Shown in pieces: positions 8,286-16,804 of a stretch of 64,000 nt of DNA. This stretch comes from Gemmatimonadota bacterium (GTDB lineage Bacteria; Gemmatimonadota; Gemmatimonadetes; Longimicrobiales; Gaopeijiaceae), in NCBI GenBank assembly GCA_022826565.1, contig JAJDUP010000058.1:24153-88152 (forward strand). The letters are read 5' to 3'. Position numbers and translations under genes: made by a program. The notes under the pieces were generated by a model. The model saw nothing but the letters and a program-made list of their open reading frames with translations, was not told the origin of the DNA and made no database searches. Position 1 is the stretch's first letter. Each line of letters opens with the position of its first letter.

Positions 8286-9263
8286 ATGGGTTGGGCGGCG
8301 CAGCGGCGGGTCGGAATCGCGGCGCTCATGTTATGCATGATTGCTGTGCATGCACAGCTTGATGGTGCAACAGTGCCGCCCGCACAGCAGGACAGCACAT
8401 CCCTGTGGCGGACCCTGGAGGGCAGATCCGTCACGGCCCGCTACCAGGGGCGCGATTCCCTGAGGGCTGCGCGCGCAGTGGCGACGCTGGACGCCATCGG
8501 AGAGCTTCCCGCCCTCGGCTCGCGCAGCGGGTCGGTCGATCTGCACGTCACCCTCACCGTCGCTCCAACCCGCGAGGTGATGGATTCGCTGGTGGGCGGG
8601 CGCGTTCCCGAGTGGGCGGGCGCCGTGGCGATCTCCGAGCGAATGGAAATGATCGTGCCGAGCGGGGGCTTCTGGCCCGGCCCCCGCGAGGAGGAGGTGC
8701 GGGTGCTCCGCCACGAGTGGGCCCACCTCGCGCTCGCCCACGAACTGGGCCGGCTGCGGATCCCCCGGTGGTTCAACGAGGGCTATGCGGAGTGGGCGGC
8801 GGGCAGCTGGCGGGACAACGGAAGCCTCAACCTGGGTCTCGCGCTGGCCTTCGGGGACACGCCGCCGCTCGACTCCCTCGTCCTGGGCTGGCCGCGCGAC
8901 CGCGTGTCGGCGGAGGTGGCCTACCTGCTGTCGGCGTCCGTCATCCAGTACCTGGTCGAGTCGAGCGGCGTCGAGGGGCTGGAGGCGTTCATCGCGGAGT
9001 GGAAGCGCGGGAGTTCATTCGACGGTGCGACGCGCGTCGTCTACGGCGCGACTCCGGGCCAGCTCGAGACCGATTGGCGCGGGTGGGTGAAACGGCGGTA
9101 CGGGTGGCTGGTGGTGCTCTCGCACTCCGCGGTCTTCTGGACGGTTCTGGTGGCTGCCCTGGCGGCGATGTTCCTGGTCCGGCGACGCTACCGCCGCGAG
9201 CAGATGGCGCGTCTGCGGGCGGGCGAACCGCCGGACACGCCGGAGTACTGGACGGACGGCTGA
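8286..9263 (+). CDS. membrane-anchored gluzincin metallopeptidase (peptidase MA-like)
   Basis: The 325-residue protein begins with a signal sequence (VGIAALMLCMIAVHAQ) and carries a zinc-peptidase motif LRHEWAHLALAHELG (H143, E144, H147), followed by WFNEGYAEW, where a glutamate can be the third ligand. This arrangement matches peptidase-MA-like gluzincins. A C-terminal membrane helix (SAVFWTVLVAALAAMFLV) and a basic tail would anchor it with the catalytic domain outside the cytoplasm. It begins one base after the pseudouridine synthase stop. The substrate is unknown. Confidence 0.8.
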   Translation: MGWAAQRRVGIAALMLCMIAVHAQLDGATVPPAQQDSTSLWRTLEGRSVTARYQGRDSLRAARAVATLDAIGELPALGSRSGSVDLHVTLTVAPTREVMDSLVGGRVPEWAGAVAISERMEMIVPSGGFWPGPREEEVRVLRHEWAHLALAHELGRLRIPRWFNEGYAEWAAGSWRDNGSLNLGLALAFGDTPPLDSLVLGWPRDRVSAEVAYLLSASVIQYLVESSGVEGLEAFIAEWKRGSSFDGATRVVYGATPGQLETDWRGWVKRRYGWLVVLSHSAVFWTVLVAALAAMFLVRRRYRREQMARLRAGEPPDTPEYWTDG

Positions 9264-9322
9264 GGCGGCCCGCTCCGGGCGGCTCCCCGGTTGACCTCCG
9301 TCCCCTGTCTCGGTAGCGTCCC

Positions 9323-9520
9323 ATGATGGCGCGACAAAGGCAGAAACGCGGCTCCGAGCCGACGCTGAAGTTCTCGAAGATCAACCTCTGGTTCGCCGTC
9401 GGCGGATTGGCGACGATCGGGCTCGGCTACTACCTCCTGGCGCAGGGGTCGATCACGATGGCCCCGGTCCTCCTGGTCCTGGGCTACGTCGTGCTGCTGC
9501 CCCTCGCGATCATCCTCTGA
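9323..9520 (+). CDS. small two-helix membrane protein, DUF3098-like
   Basis: This 65-residue protein has a basic N-terminus and two hydrophobic helices, INLWFAVGGLATIGLGYYLL and APVLLVLGYVVLLPLAIIL. The layout and the APVLLVLGY pattern resemble DUF3098 proteins of Bacteroidota and relatives, whose function is unknown. The stop codon shares a base with the start of the M28 peptidase, so the two are coupled. The start could be either of the two adjacent ATG codons at 9323 and 9326. Confidence 0.75.
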   Translation: MMARQRQKRGSEPTLKFSKINLWFAVGGLATIGLGYYLLAQGSITMAPVLLVLGYVVLLPLAIIL

Positions 9521-10884
9521 TGGGCGGACCCGTCCTGATGGGCGGCCTGTCGCGGGGCCTCCCGTCCCTGTGCGCGCCAGGCCTTGCCGCCGCGCTGTTC
9601 CTCGGCGCTGCACCGCAGCTTGCCGCGCAGGATGCGGAGTGGAGCTGCCCCGACCCCGCATCTGTGATCGGCGGCATCGAGGGCACCCTCGCGCACGTCC
9701 GCTACCTCGCCGACGACCGGCTGGAGGGCCGTGCCGTCGCGACCCGCGGCGAGCGGTGCGCCGGCGACTACATCGCCGCCCGGTTCGAGTCGCTCGGCCT
9801 GCAACCGGGCGGGGAGGACGGCACGTGGTTCCAGAGCTGGACCGTCGCCAGCGACACCCCCCACGGCGGCGCGGTGCACGGCGAAGCGCGCAACGTCATC
9901 GCCGTCCTCCCGGGCTCCGACCCCCACGGCGCGCAGTCGCTGGTAATCGGCGCGCACTACGACCACCTGGGGTTCGGCGGCTTCGGGTCGCTCTCGCCCG
10001 ACCAGACGGGGGAGGTGCACAACGGCGCCGACGACAACGCATCGGGCACGGCCGTGCTGATCGAGGCCGCCCGCGCGCTCGCGTCCGGCCCGCCACTGGC
10101 GCAGGACATCGTCTTCATCGCATTCACCGGCGAGGAGCGCGGCCTGTGGGGATCCGCCCACTTCGCGTCCTCGCCGCTGCTCAACGTCGACGCCACGGTC
10201 GCCATGCTCAACCTCGACATGGTGGGCCGCGTCCGCGACGGCGTGCTGGCCGTGCTGGGAACCGGCACCGCCGAGGAGTGGGAGGCCACCCTCGAGCGCG
10301 CAAACGCCCGCATCGACGCGCCCCTCGACCTCCGCTTCAACAGGGACGGATTCGGCGCCTCCGACCACACCTCGTTCTATGCGCGGGGGATCCCGGTCCT
10401 GCATTTCTTCTCCAACACGCACCCCGATTACCACCGCGTCGAGGACGACTGGGAGCTGGTCAACGCCGAAGGGATGGACCAGGTCACCGCACTCGTCACG
10501 GCGGTGGTGCGCGATGTCGTTCCGGCTTCGGGCCTCGCCTCGCTGACCCCGGTGGAGGGTGCGGGGAATCCGCACGGTGTCCAAGCGGGTGACGCCAGCA
10601 GCATGCGCAGCGGCTTCCGGGTGCGGCTCGGGACCATCCCGGACTATTCGCGCGAGTCCGGCGGCATGGCGATCACCGCGGTGCGCGCCGGAAGCCCGGC
10701 GGCCGAGGTTGGCATGCGGGGCGGGGACATCATCGTCGGATTCGGCCCGCACGAGGTGGATGACGTCTACGACTACATGGCGGCGCTGGGGGAGTTCGAC
10801 CCGGGCGACGAGGTCGAAATCGTGGTGCTTCGGGACGGCGAGCGGATGTCGTTCAAGGTTGTGCTGGCAGCCGGCGGAGGCTGA
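9520..10884 (+). CDS. secreted M28 family zinc aminopeptidase with C-terminal PDZ domain
   Basis: M28 peptidases remove N-terminal amino acids using two zinc ions. After a signal peptide ending near PQLAAQ, a PA-like region leads into the catalytic domain. Candidate ligands and catalytic residues are visible: H146 in GAHYDHLG, D171 in NGADDNASG, E205/E206 in FTGEERGLWG, the aspartate in NLDMVGR, and the histidine in SNTHPDYHRVED. The last 90 or so residues form a PDZ domain (GMAITAVRAGSPAAEVGMRG, GGDIIVGFG). The protein is 454 residues and is translationally coupled to the small membrane protein before it. It would supply amino acids from peptides in the periplasm or outside. Confidence 0.9.
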   Translation: MGGPVLMGGLSRGLPSLCAPGLAAALFLGAAPQLAAQDAEWSCPDPASVIGGIEGTLAHVRYLADDRLEGRAVATRGERCAGDYIAARFESLGLQPGGEDGTWFQSWTVASDTPHGGAVHGEARNVIAVLPGSDPHGAQSLVIGAHYDHLGFGGFGSLSPDQTGEVHNGADDNASGTAVLIEAARALASGPPLAQDIVFIAFTGEERGLWGSAHFASSPLLNVDATVAMLNLDMVGRVRDGVLAVLGTGTAEEWEATLERANARIDAPLDLRFNRDGFGASDHTSFYARGIPVLHFFSNTHPDYHRVEDDWELVNAEGMDQVTALVTAVVRDVVPASGLASLTPVEGAGNPHGVQAGDASSMRSGFRVRLGTIPDYSRESGGMAITAVRAGSPAAEVGMRGGDIIVGFGPHEVDDVYDYMAALGEFDPGDEVEIVVLRDGERMSFKVVLAAGGG

Positions 10885-10899
10885 GGGGGCAGTCCAGGG

Positions 10900-10941
10900 C
10901 TGCGGACCACGTCATCGGGCCGGGTCGTGTCCGGTCCGCAG
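10900..10941 (+). terminator. possible terminator hairpin after the M28 gene
   Basis: Arms CTGCGGACC (10900-10908) and GGTCCGCAG (10933-10941) form a 9-bp stem 15 bases after the stop. The loop is long (24 bases) and no T-run follows, so the call is tentative. The rest of the gap to 11105 contains no gene that I can support. Confidence 0.3.
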
Positions 10942-11029
10942 GCTCCGGTTTCGAGGACAGGAATCGGTCGGAAATCGACCGCCATCACCTGGACCTCGTA
11001 CCCTTGCAAAGCACACCGGTCTCCAGCAA

Positions 11030-11057
11030 TTTCCATGGTGTGAGTGTCTGTTAACTT
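11030..11057 (+). promoter_or_regulatory. weak promoter candidate upstream of cassette 1
   Basis: TTTCCA (11030-11035) and TAACTT (11052-11057) are separated by 16 bases in the most AT-rich part of the gap. Each box matches the consensus only partly, so this is a guess based on position before the first cassette gene. Confidence 0.22.
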
Positions 11058-11105
11058 AAAGCACGTGGGAGTTCAGATCCGCCCACTGAGACCGTATTGG
11101 CCGGC

Positions 11106-13565
11106 ATGACGAAACTCGTCCCAGCGCTCCTGCTCGCAGTGGCTGTCCCGTCGATCCTCGCTACGAGGAGCGATGCACCCACCGTTGCCGACCAGCGAGG
11201 GGGCGTTTTCGATGTGGGTGACTTCGTGGCGGCGGGCAGGGACGCCGCCAACGACGACCTCGTCCAGCAGTACTGCGTGCGCTGCCACAACGAGCGCCGA
11301 CTGCTCGGCAACATGTCGCTCGAGGAGTTCGACGCCGCCAATCCGGTTGCCAACGCGCCGATTGCCGAGAGGATGATCCGCAAGCTCCGGGCCGGCATGA
11401 TGCCGCCTCCAGGAGTCAGCCGCCCGCCGCAGGAAGAGATCACGGCCTTCGTCACCCGGCTCGAGCAGGACCTCGACGGGGCCGCCGCGCGCAACCCGAA
11501 CCCGGGGAGCCGCACCTTCCAGCGCCTCAACCGCGCGGAATACGCCGCCGCGATCCACGATCTCCTCGGCATCGACATCGACGCGTCGGGCTACCTTCCG
11601 AACGAGACCGTCAGCGCGGGCTTCGACAACATCGCCGACGTGCAGAACCTGTCGGCGACGCTGCTGGAATCGTACCTGACCGCGGCGAGCGAGGTGAGCC
11701 GCCTGGCGCTGGGCGACGCGAATGCGACCCCGTCCGAGGCCACTTACGAGGTGTCGCGGTACGCAGAGCAGCGCGAGCACGTTCCCGGCGCGCCGTTCGG
11801 GACCCGCGGCGGGATTTCGGTCATCCACAACTTCGTGGCCGACGGGGATTACTTCTTCCGGCTGGCCTTCCAGCACGAGTCGACCGGGAACTTCTTCGGC
11901 CAGACCGCGCCGTTCGACGAAGAGATCGAGGTGTCGATCGACGGCGTCCGCGTGGCGCTCATCCCGCTCGACCGGTGGATGCACCGCCAGGATCCGGGCG
12001 GCGTGGAGGTCGTCACCGAGCCGATTGCGGTGACCGCCGGGCCGCACCGGGTGTCGGCAGCCTTCATCAAGGTCACCGAGGGGCCTGTGGAGGATTTGAC
12101 TTCGCCCCACGAGTGGTCGCTCGCGGACAAGAAGATCGGGTACTCCTACGGGATCACCGGCGTGCCGCACCTTCGGGACATGACGATCGGCGGCCCGTAC
12201 AACGTCACCGGGATCACGCGCACGCCGGCGTGGGAGCGTGTGATGACCTGCCGCCCGTCCAGTCCCGCCGATGAACCGGGCTGCGCGCGCCGGATCGTCG
12301 AGGGGCTCGCCACGCAGGCCTTCCGCCGCCCGGTCAGCGGCGCCGAGGTCGATGGGCTCATGGACCTTTACGAACAGGGCGCCGCCGAGGGCGGTTTCGA
12401 CATCGGTGTGCGGACCGCCCTGCAGGGAATCCTCGCGAGCCCCGATTTCGTCTTCCGCTTCGAAGAGACGGAGGCGGGCAGCGCGGCCCACGGCGGGATG
12501 CGCCCGATCAGCGATGTCGCGCTTGCCTCGCGCCTGTCCTTCTTCCTGTGGGGACGCCTCCCCGACCAGGAGCTGATCGACGTCGCCGCGGGCGGCGGCC
12601 TGTCCGATCCCGGCATGCTCCAGGCCCAGGTCGAACGGATGCTCGCCGACCCCCGCGCCGAGGCCCTGGGCACCCGCTTCGGCGCGCAGTGGCTGCGCCT
12701 CCAGGACCTGGACAAGGTGCACCCCGACGCGCTCCGCTATCCGGATTTCTACGACCAGCTGGCGCGCGACATGCGCAGGGAAACCGTTGCCTTCTTCAAC
12801 GGCCTCGTGCGCGACGACGGAACCCTCTGGGATCTGCTCACCGCCGACTACTCGTACATGAACGAGCGGCTGGCCAGGCACTACGGCATCCCCGGGGTCA
12901 CCGGCGAGCACTTCCGCCGGGTGCAGTACACGGAAGAGGCCAGGCGCGGAATTCTCGGCCACGGCAGCATCCTCACCCTCACTTCTCACGCCAACCGCAC
13001 TTCGCCCGTGCTGAGGGGGAAGTGGGTGATGGAAGTGTTGATGGGAACGCCCCCGCCTCCGCCGCCACCCGACATTCCGGAGCTCGAGGCGACCGCCGAA
13101 GCGACGGACGGCCGCTTTCTCACGGTGCGCGAGCGACTCGAACAGCACGCCGCGAATCCGACCTGCAACTCCTGCCACCGCTTCATCGACCCCATCGGGA
13201 TCGCGCTCGAGAACTTCGATGTCACGGGGACGTGGCGGGTGCGCGACACCGGAACGCCGGTCGAGACGCTGGGCGAACTCTACGACGGGACGCCGCTGGA
13301 GGGACCCGGCGACCTGCGGGAGGCCCTGCTCAGGCGCCCGGAAACGCTGTCCAGGAACTTTACCCGGAATCTGATGGCCTACGCCCTCGGGCGGAGGATC
13401 GAGTACTACGACATGCCGGCCGTGCGCAGCGTTGCGAAGGCGGCCGGAGAGGACGGCTACCGCCTGGCGGCGTTCGTCAGGGAGGTGGTGCGGAGCGATC
13501 CGTTCCGGATGACGAAGGCCGACGTGGTGGTGGAACAACCCGCTGAACGCGAGGGGTCCCGCTGA
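11106..13565 (+). CDS. DUF1592-family c-type cytochrome, cassette 1
   Basis: This exported protein of 819 residues belongs to the Planctomycete-type cytochrome families. After a signal peptide (KLVPALLLAVAVPSILA) comes a c-type haem motif, CVRCH (C57-H61). Next are a DUF1587 region (RLNRAEYAAAIHDLLGIDI), a beta-rich module from about 215 to 345, DUF1595 (QAFRRPVSGAEVDGL), DUF1592 (RLSFFLWGRLPDQELIDVAA), DUF1588 with a second CxxCH (CNSCH, C687-H691) in HRFIDPIGIALENFD, and C-terminal DUF1585. The biochemical role of these domains is not known; the haem site implies redox chemistry. ATG 11106 is chosen over TTG 11097. A DUF1552 gene follows 26 bases later. Confidence 0.93.
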   Translation: MTKLVPALLLAVAVPSILATRSDAPTVADQRGGVFDVGDFVAAGRDAANDDLVQQYCVRCHNERRLLGNMSLEEFDAANPVANAPIAERMIRKLRAGMMPPPGVSRPPQEEITAFVTRLEQDLDGAAARNPNPGSRTFQRLNRAEYAAAIHDLLGIDIDASGYLPNETVSAGFDNIADVQNLSATLLESYLTAASEVSRLALGDANATPSEATYEVSRYAEQREHVPGAPFGTRGGISVIHNFVADGDYFFRLAFQHESTGNFFGQTAPFDEEIEVSIDGVRVALIPLDRWMHRQDPGGVEVVTEPIAVTAGPHRVSAAFIKVTEGPVEDLTSPHEWSLADKKIGYSYGITGVPHLRDMTIGGPYNVTGITRTPAWERVMTCRPSSPADEPGCARRIVEGLATQAFRRPVSGAEVDGLMDLYEQGAAEGGFDIGVRTALQGILASPDFVFRFEETEAGSAAHGGMRPISDVALASRLSFFLWGRLPDQELIDVAAGGGLSDPGMLQAQVERMLADPRAEALGTRFGAQWLRLQDLDKVHPDALRYPDFYDQLARDMRRETVAFFNGLVRDDGTLWDLLTADYSYMNERLARHYGIPGVTGEHFRRVQYTEEARRGILGHGSILTLTSHANRTSPVLRGKWVMEVLMGTPPPPPPPDIPELEATAEATDGRFLTVRERLEQHAANPTCNSCHRFIDPIGIALENFDVTGTWRVRDTGTPVETLGELYDGTPLEGPGDLREALLRRPETLSRNFTRNLMAYALGRRIEYYDMPAVRSVAKAAGEDGYRLAAFVREVVRSDPFRMTKADVVVEQPAEREGSR

Positions 13566-13591
13566 GGGCCAACCTGAGGAGACAAAGTCAT

Positions 13592-14974
13592 ATGCAATAC
13601 CTGACGGGTGCAACGATTCCCCGCAGGACCTTTCTGAAGGGTGTCGGCGCCTCCATTTCGCTTCCGTTCCTCGACGCCATGGTGCCGGCGGGGCGGGGCT
13701 TGAGCGCGGCGGCCGAGGGTCCGACCCGGCTGGTCGCCATCGAAATGGTGCACGGCGCGGCGGGCAGCAACGCCTGGGGCAGGACGCAGAACTACTGGTC
13801 GCCGGCCGCGGCCGGGCGCGAATTCGATCTGTCGCCAAGCGCGCTGAGCCCGCTGGAGTCCTTCCGGGACTATCTGACGATCGTGAGCGACACCGACATC
13901 GAGCCCGCCGAGGCTACGAAGCCGAAGGAGATCGGTGGCGACCACTTCCGTTCCAGCGCGACCTTCCTCACCCAGTCGCATCCGCGCCAGACAGAGGGGT
14001 CCGACATCTTCGTCGGGGAGTCGCTCGACCAGATGTTCGCCAAGCGCTTCGGGCAGGACACGCCGATTCCGTCGATGCAGCTCTGCATTGAGAACGTGGA
14101 CCAGTCGGGCGGGTGCGCGTACGGCTACGCGTGCGTTTATACCGACACGATCAGCTGGGCTTCGCCGACCGATCCGCTGCCGATGGTGCGGGATCCGCGC
14201 GTGGCCTTCGACCAGCTCTTCGGCGCTGGCGGGAGCCCCGAGGAGCGGGCGGCGCGCCGTCGCGTGAACAAGAGCATTCTGGACTTCATCACCGGGCGGG
14301 TGTCGCAGTTGAAGCGACAGCTCGGGCCGGCCGACATGATTCGCCTGGACCGCTACCTCGAGCACGTGCGGGAACTGGAGCGGCGGATCGAGCAGGTGGA
14401 GTTGCAGAACGCCAGCGGCGAGGGCCGCGAACTGCCCGAGGCGCCGGCCGGGGTGCCCGACTCTTTCCGCGAGCATGTCCAGCTGATGTTCGACCTCCAG
14501 GCGCTGGCCTTCGCGTCCGACGTGACGCGGGTGTTCTCGTTCAAGATGGGGCGCGACTCGTCGGCCCGCGTCTTCCCGGAGAGCGGGGTCGAGAAGCCGT
14601 TCCACCCGGCGTCGCACCACGGCGGCAACGAGAACAACATTACCGACTTCGCGCAGATCAACCGGTATCACGTGGGGATGCTGCCGTACTTCCTGGAGAA
14701 GCTCGAGAGCACCATGGAGGGTGACGCGCACCTGCTCGACCGGACGATGATCATCTACGGCTCTCCCATGGGGGACCCGAACATCCACAACCACAAGCGC
14801 TGCCCGCTCTTCGTGGTCGGGGGGGCGAACGGCGGGCTTGAGGGCAACCTGCACCTGCGGGCGGCCCCGGGCACGCCGATGGCGAACGTCATGCTGAGCC
14901 TGGCCCACAAGCTCGGGCTCGACGACATGAAGCAGTTCGGGAACAGCACCTCCGACTTTTCCCTGACGGTGTAG
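13592..14974 (+). CDS. DUF1552 (HXXSHH) protein with Tat signal, cassette 1
   Basis: DUF1552 proteins are extracytoplasmic and nearly always adjacent to DUF1592 proteins; their reaction is unknown. This 460-residue protein has a twin-arginine signal (IPRRTFLKGVGASISLPFLD), so it is probably exported folded, perhaps with a cofactor or metal. The family motif HXXSHH is present as HPASHH (338-343). Other conserved parts include CIENVDQSGGCAYGYACVYT and YGSPMGDPNIHNHKRCPLFV. It starts 26 bases after the cytochrome gene and ends 17 bases before the ankyrin gene, so the three are very likely co-transcribed. Confidence 0.93.
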   Translation: MQYLTGATIPRRTFLKGVGASISLPFLDAMVPAGRGLSAAAEGPTRLVAIEMVHGAAGSNAWGRTQNYWSPAAAGREFDLSPSALSPLESFRDYLTIVSDTDIEPAEATKPKEIGGDHFRSSATFLTQSHPRQTEGSDIFVGESLDQMFAKRFGQDTPIPSMQLCIENVDQSGGCAYGYACVYTDTISWASPTDPLPMVRDPRVAFDQLFGAGGSPEERAARRRVNKSILDFITGRVSQLKRQLGPADMIRLDRYLEHVRELERRIEQVELQNASGEGRELPEAPAGVPDSFREHVQLMFDLQALAFASDVTRVFSFKMGRDSSARVFPESGVEKPFHPASHHGGNENNITDFAQINRYHVGMLPYFLEKLESTMEGDAHLLDRTMIIYGSPMGDPNIHNHKRCPLFVVGGANGGLEGNLHLRAAPGTPMANVMLSLAHKLGLDDMKQFGNSTSDFSLTV

Positions 14975-14991
14975 CGGCGAAAGGCGCGCCG

Positions 14992-16797
14992 ATGAGAGCG
15001 AGGCGAGGGACGCGTGGAACGGCGGTCCGCGGGCGTGCCCTGCGCATGAACGGGTGGGTTTCCGCGCTGCTGCTGGCCGCGTTGCTCCCGGTGTGGGGGG
15101 GCACGGACAGTCCGGTGGCCGACGCGGCGATGCGTGGCGACGTGGCGGCGGTTCGCACGCTGATTGCCGACGGCGCGGACGTCGACGCGGCCCAGGGCGA
15201 CGGCATGACCGCGCTGCACTGGGCGGCGAGCAATCGGGATCCGGGTCTGGCCGGCGTGTTGCTGGCCGCGGGTGCCGATGTGGGCGCGGGAACCCGGATC
15301 GGGCACTACACGCCGTTGCATGTCGCGGCGCAGGCCGGGGCGGGAGAGGTCGTGGAGATCCTGCTCGGCGCGGGGGCCGACCCCGAAATGCCCCTCACCG
15401 CGGGCGGCGGCGCGCGTCCTCTTCACCTCGCGGGTGCCTCGGGCGACGCGCGGTCCGTCGCGGCACTGGTGGCTGCGGGAGCGGATGTCGACGCGACCGA
15501 GGAGTCGTGGGGGCAGACCGCGTTGATCTTTGCCGCGTCGAAGGGCAGGACCGCGGTCGTGCGGACGTTGCTGGAGGCGGGTGCCGATCCGGCCGTCCAC
15601 ACCAGCGTCATGGATGTCACCTCGCGCGCCGTGTACGATCGGATCGAACGCTCCGAACGCAACAGGCGGATCCGGGAGGGACAGCGGTGGGGACCCGAGA
15701 TCGCCGCCGAGGTGCGCCTGGCGCATGAGGAGGAGAGCCGCCGCCGCATGCTCGCCGAGGCAGCGTCGGCGGAGGAGGCCGAGACCCGCATGATCGAGGA
15801 GCCGGAGCCGCTTTCCTACGGCGAACTGGTCGGTGGGCACGGCGGCCTCACAGCGCTGCTGCACGCGGCCCGCGAAGGTCACGCCGAGACTGCGCTGGCG
15901 CTCATCGAGGGCGGTGCCGACATCAATCAGGTCAGTGCGGGCGACGGTACCGGTCCAATGCTGATGGCCACGATCAACGGCCACTACGACCTCGCCATGC
16001 GCTTCCTCGAACTCGGCGCCGATCCCACCATCGCCAGCCACGCGGGCGTCACACCCCTGTTCGCGGCGATCAACACGCACTGGGCGCCCAAGTCACGCTA
16101 CCCCCAGCAGCACATCTACATGCAGCAGGACCATACGTACCTCGAGGTCATGCGGAAGCTGCTCGAAGCCGGTGCAGACCCCAACGTGCGTCTCGCCAAG
16201 CACCTCTGGTTCATGTCGTACAATTTCGACCTGTTGCAGATCGACGCGAAGGGCGCGACACCGTTCTGGCGGGCGGCCTACGCGCTGGACGTGGAAGCGA
16301 TGAAGCTGCTGGTCGCGCATGGCGCCGACCCCTCCATCCCGACCGAGAATGTCCCGTCACGCCGCTACGGCAGGCGAGGGGACGAAACCGATCATTCGGG
16401 GCTGCCCCCGGTGCCGGTCGGCGGGCCCGCGGTCTATCCCATTCACGCGGCGGCCGGGGTGGGTTACGGCCAGGGATTCGCCGGCAATGCGCACCGCCAC
16501 GTGCCCGATGCCTGGATTCCGGCCGTGCGCTATCTGGTCGAGGAGCTGGACGCGGACGTGAACGCCCGCGACAAGGACGGTTACAGCCCCGTGCATCATG
16601 CGGCGGCCCGGGGCGACAACGAACTGATCCTGTATCTGGTGGAACAGGGGGCCGACGTCACGCTGGTCAGCAGGCAGGGGCAGACGACGGTCGACATGGC
16701 CAACGGGCCCGTGCAGCGGATTCAGCCATTTCCCGAGACCATCGCGCTGCTCGAGAGTCTCGGTGCGGTGAACAATCACAACTGCGTTTCCTGTTGA
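14992..16797 (+). CDS. exported ankyrin-repeat protein, cassette 1
   Basis: The 601-residue protein opens with a basic tail and hydrophobic segment (WVSALLLAALLPVWGG) that looks like a signal peptide, so the repeats probably lie in the periplasm. About eleven ankyrin repeats can be counted, with units such as MTALHWAASNRDPGLAGVLL and HYTPLHVAAQAGAGEVVEIL. Charged, non-ankyrin inserts occur near residues 210-275 and 450-500. The protein ends in NNHNCVSC, a terminal CxxC shared with the cassette 2 copy. An internal ATG at 15046 would give a shorter signal peptide. It closes cassette 1, 7 bases before cassette 2 begins. Ankyrins bind proteins, so a scaffold or inhibitor role for the two upstream enzymes is plausible. 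Confidence 0.92.
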   Translation: MRARRGTRGTAVRGRALRMNGWVSALLLAALLPVWGGTDSPVADAAMRGDVAAVRTLIADGADVDAAQGDGMTALHWAASNRDPGLAGVLLAAGADVGAGTRIGHYTPLHVAAQAGAGEVVEILLGAGADPEMPLTAGGGARPLHLAGASGDARSVAALVAAGADVDATEESWGQTALIFAASKGRTAVVRTLLEAGADPAVHTSVMDVTSRAVYDRIERSERNRRIREGQRWGPEIAAEVRLAHEEESRRRMLAEAASAEEAETRMIEEPEPLSYGELVGGHGGLTALLHAAREGHAETALALIEGGADINQVSAGDGTGPMLMATINGHYDLAMRFLELGADPTIASHAGVTPLFAAINTHWAPKSRYPQQHIYMQQDHTYLEVMRKLLEAGADPNVRLAKHLWFMSYNFDLLQIDAKGATPFWRAAYALDVEAMKLLVAHGADPSIPTENVPSRRYGRRGDETDHSGLPPVPVGGPAVYPIHAAAGVGYGQGFAGNAHRHVPDAWIPAVRYLVEELDADVNARDKDGYSPVHHAAARGDNELILYLVEQGADVTLVSRQGQTTVDMANGPVQRIQPFPETIALLESLGAVNNHNCVSC

Positions 16798-16804
16798 GAC
16801 GGCG

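Noticed and set aside
11073..13838. 921-residue minus-strand open frame across cassette 1
   Set aside because: It runs antisense through the cytochrome gene and into the DUF1552 gene, with no domain and a composition typical of shadow frames.
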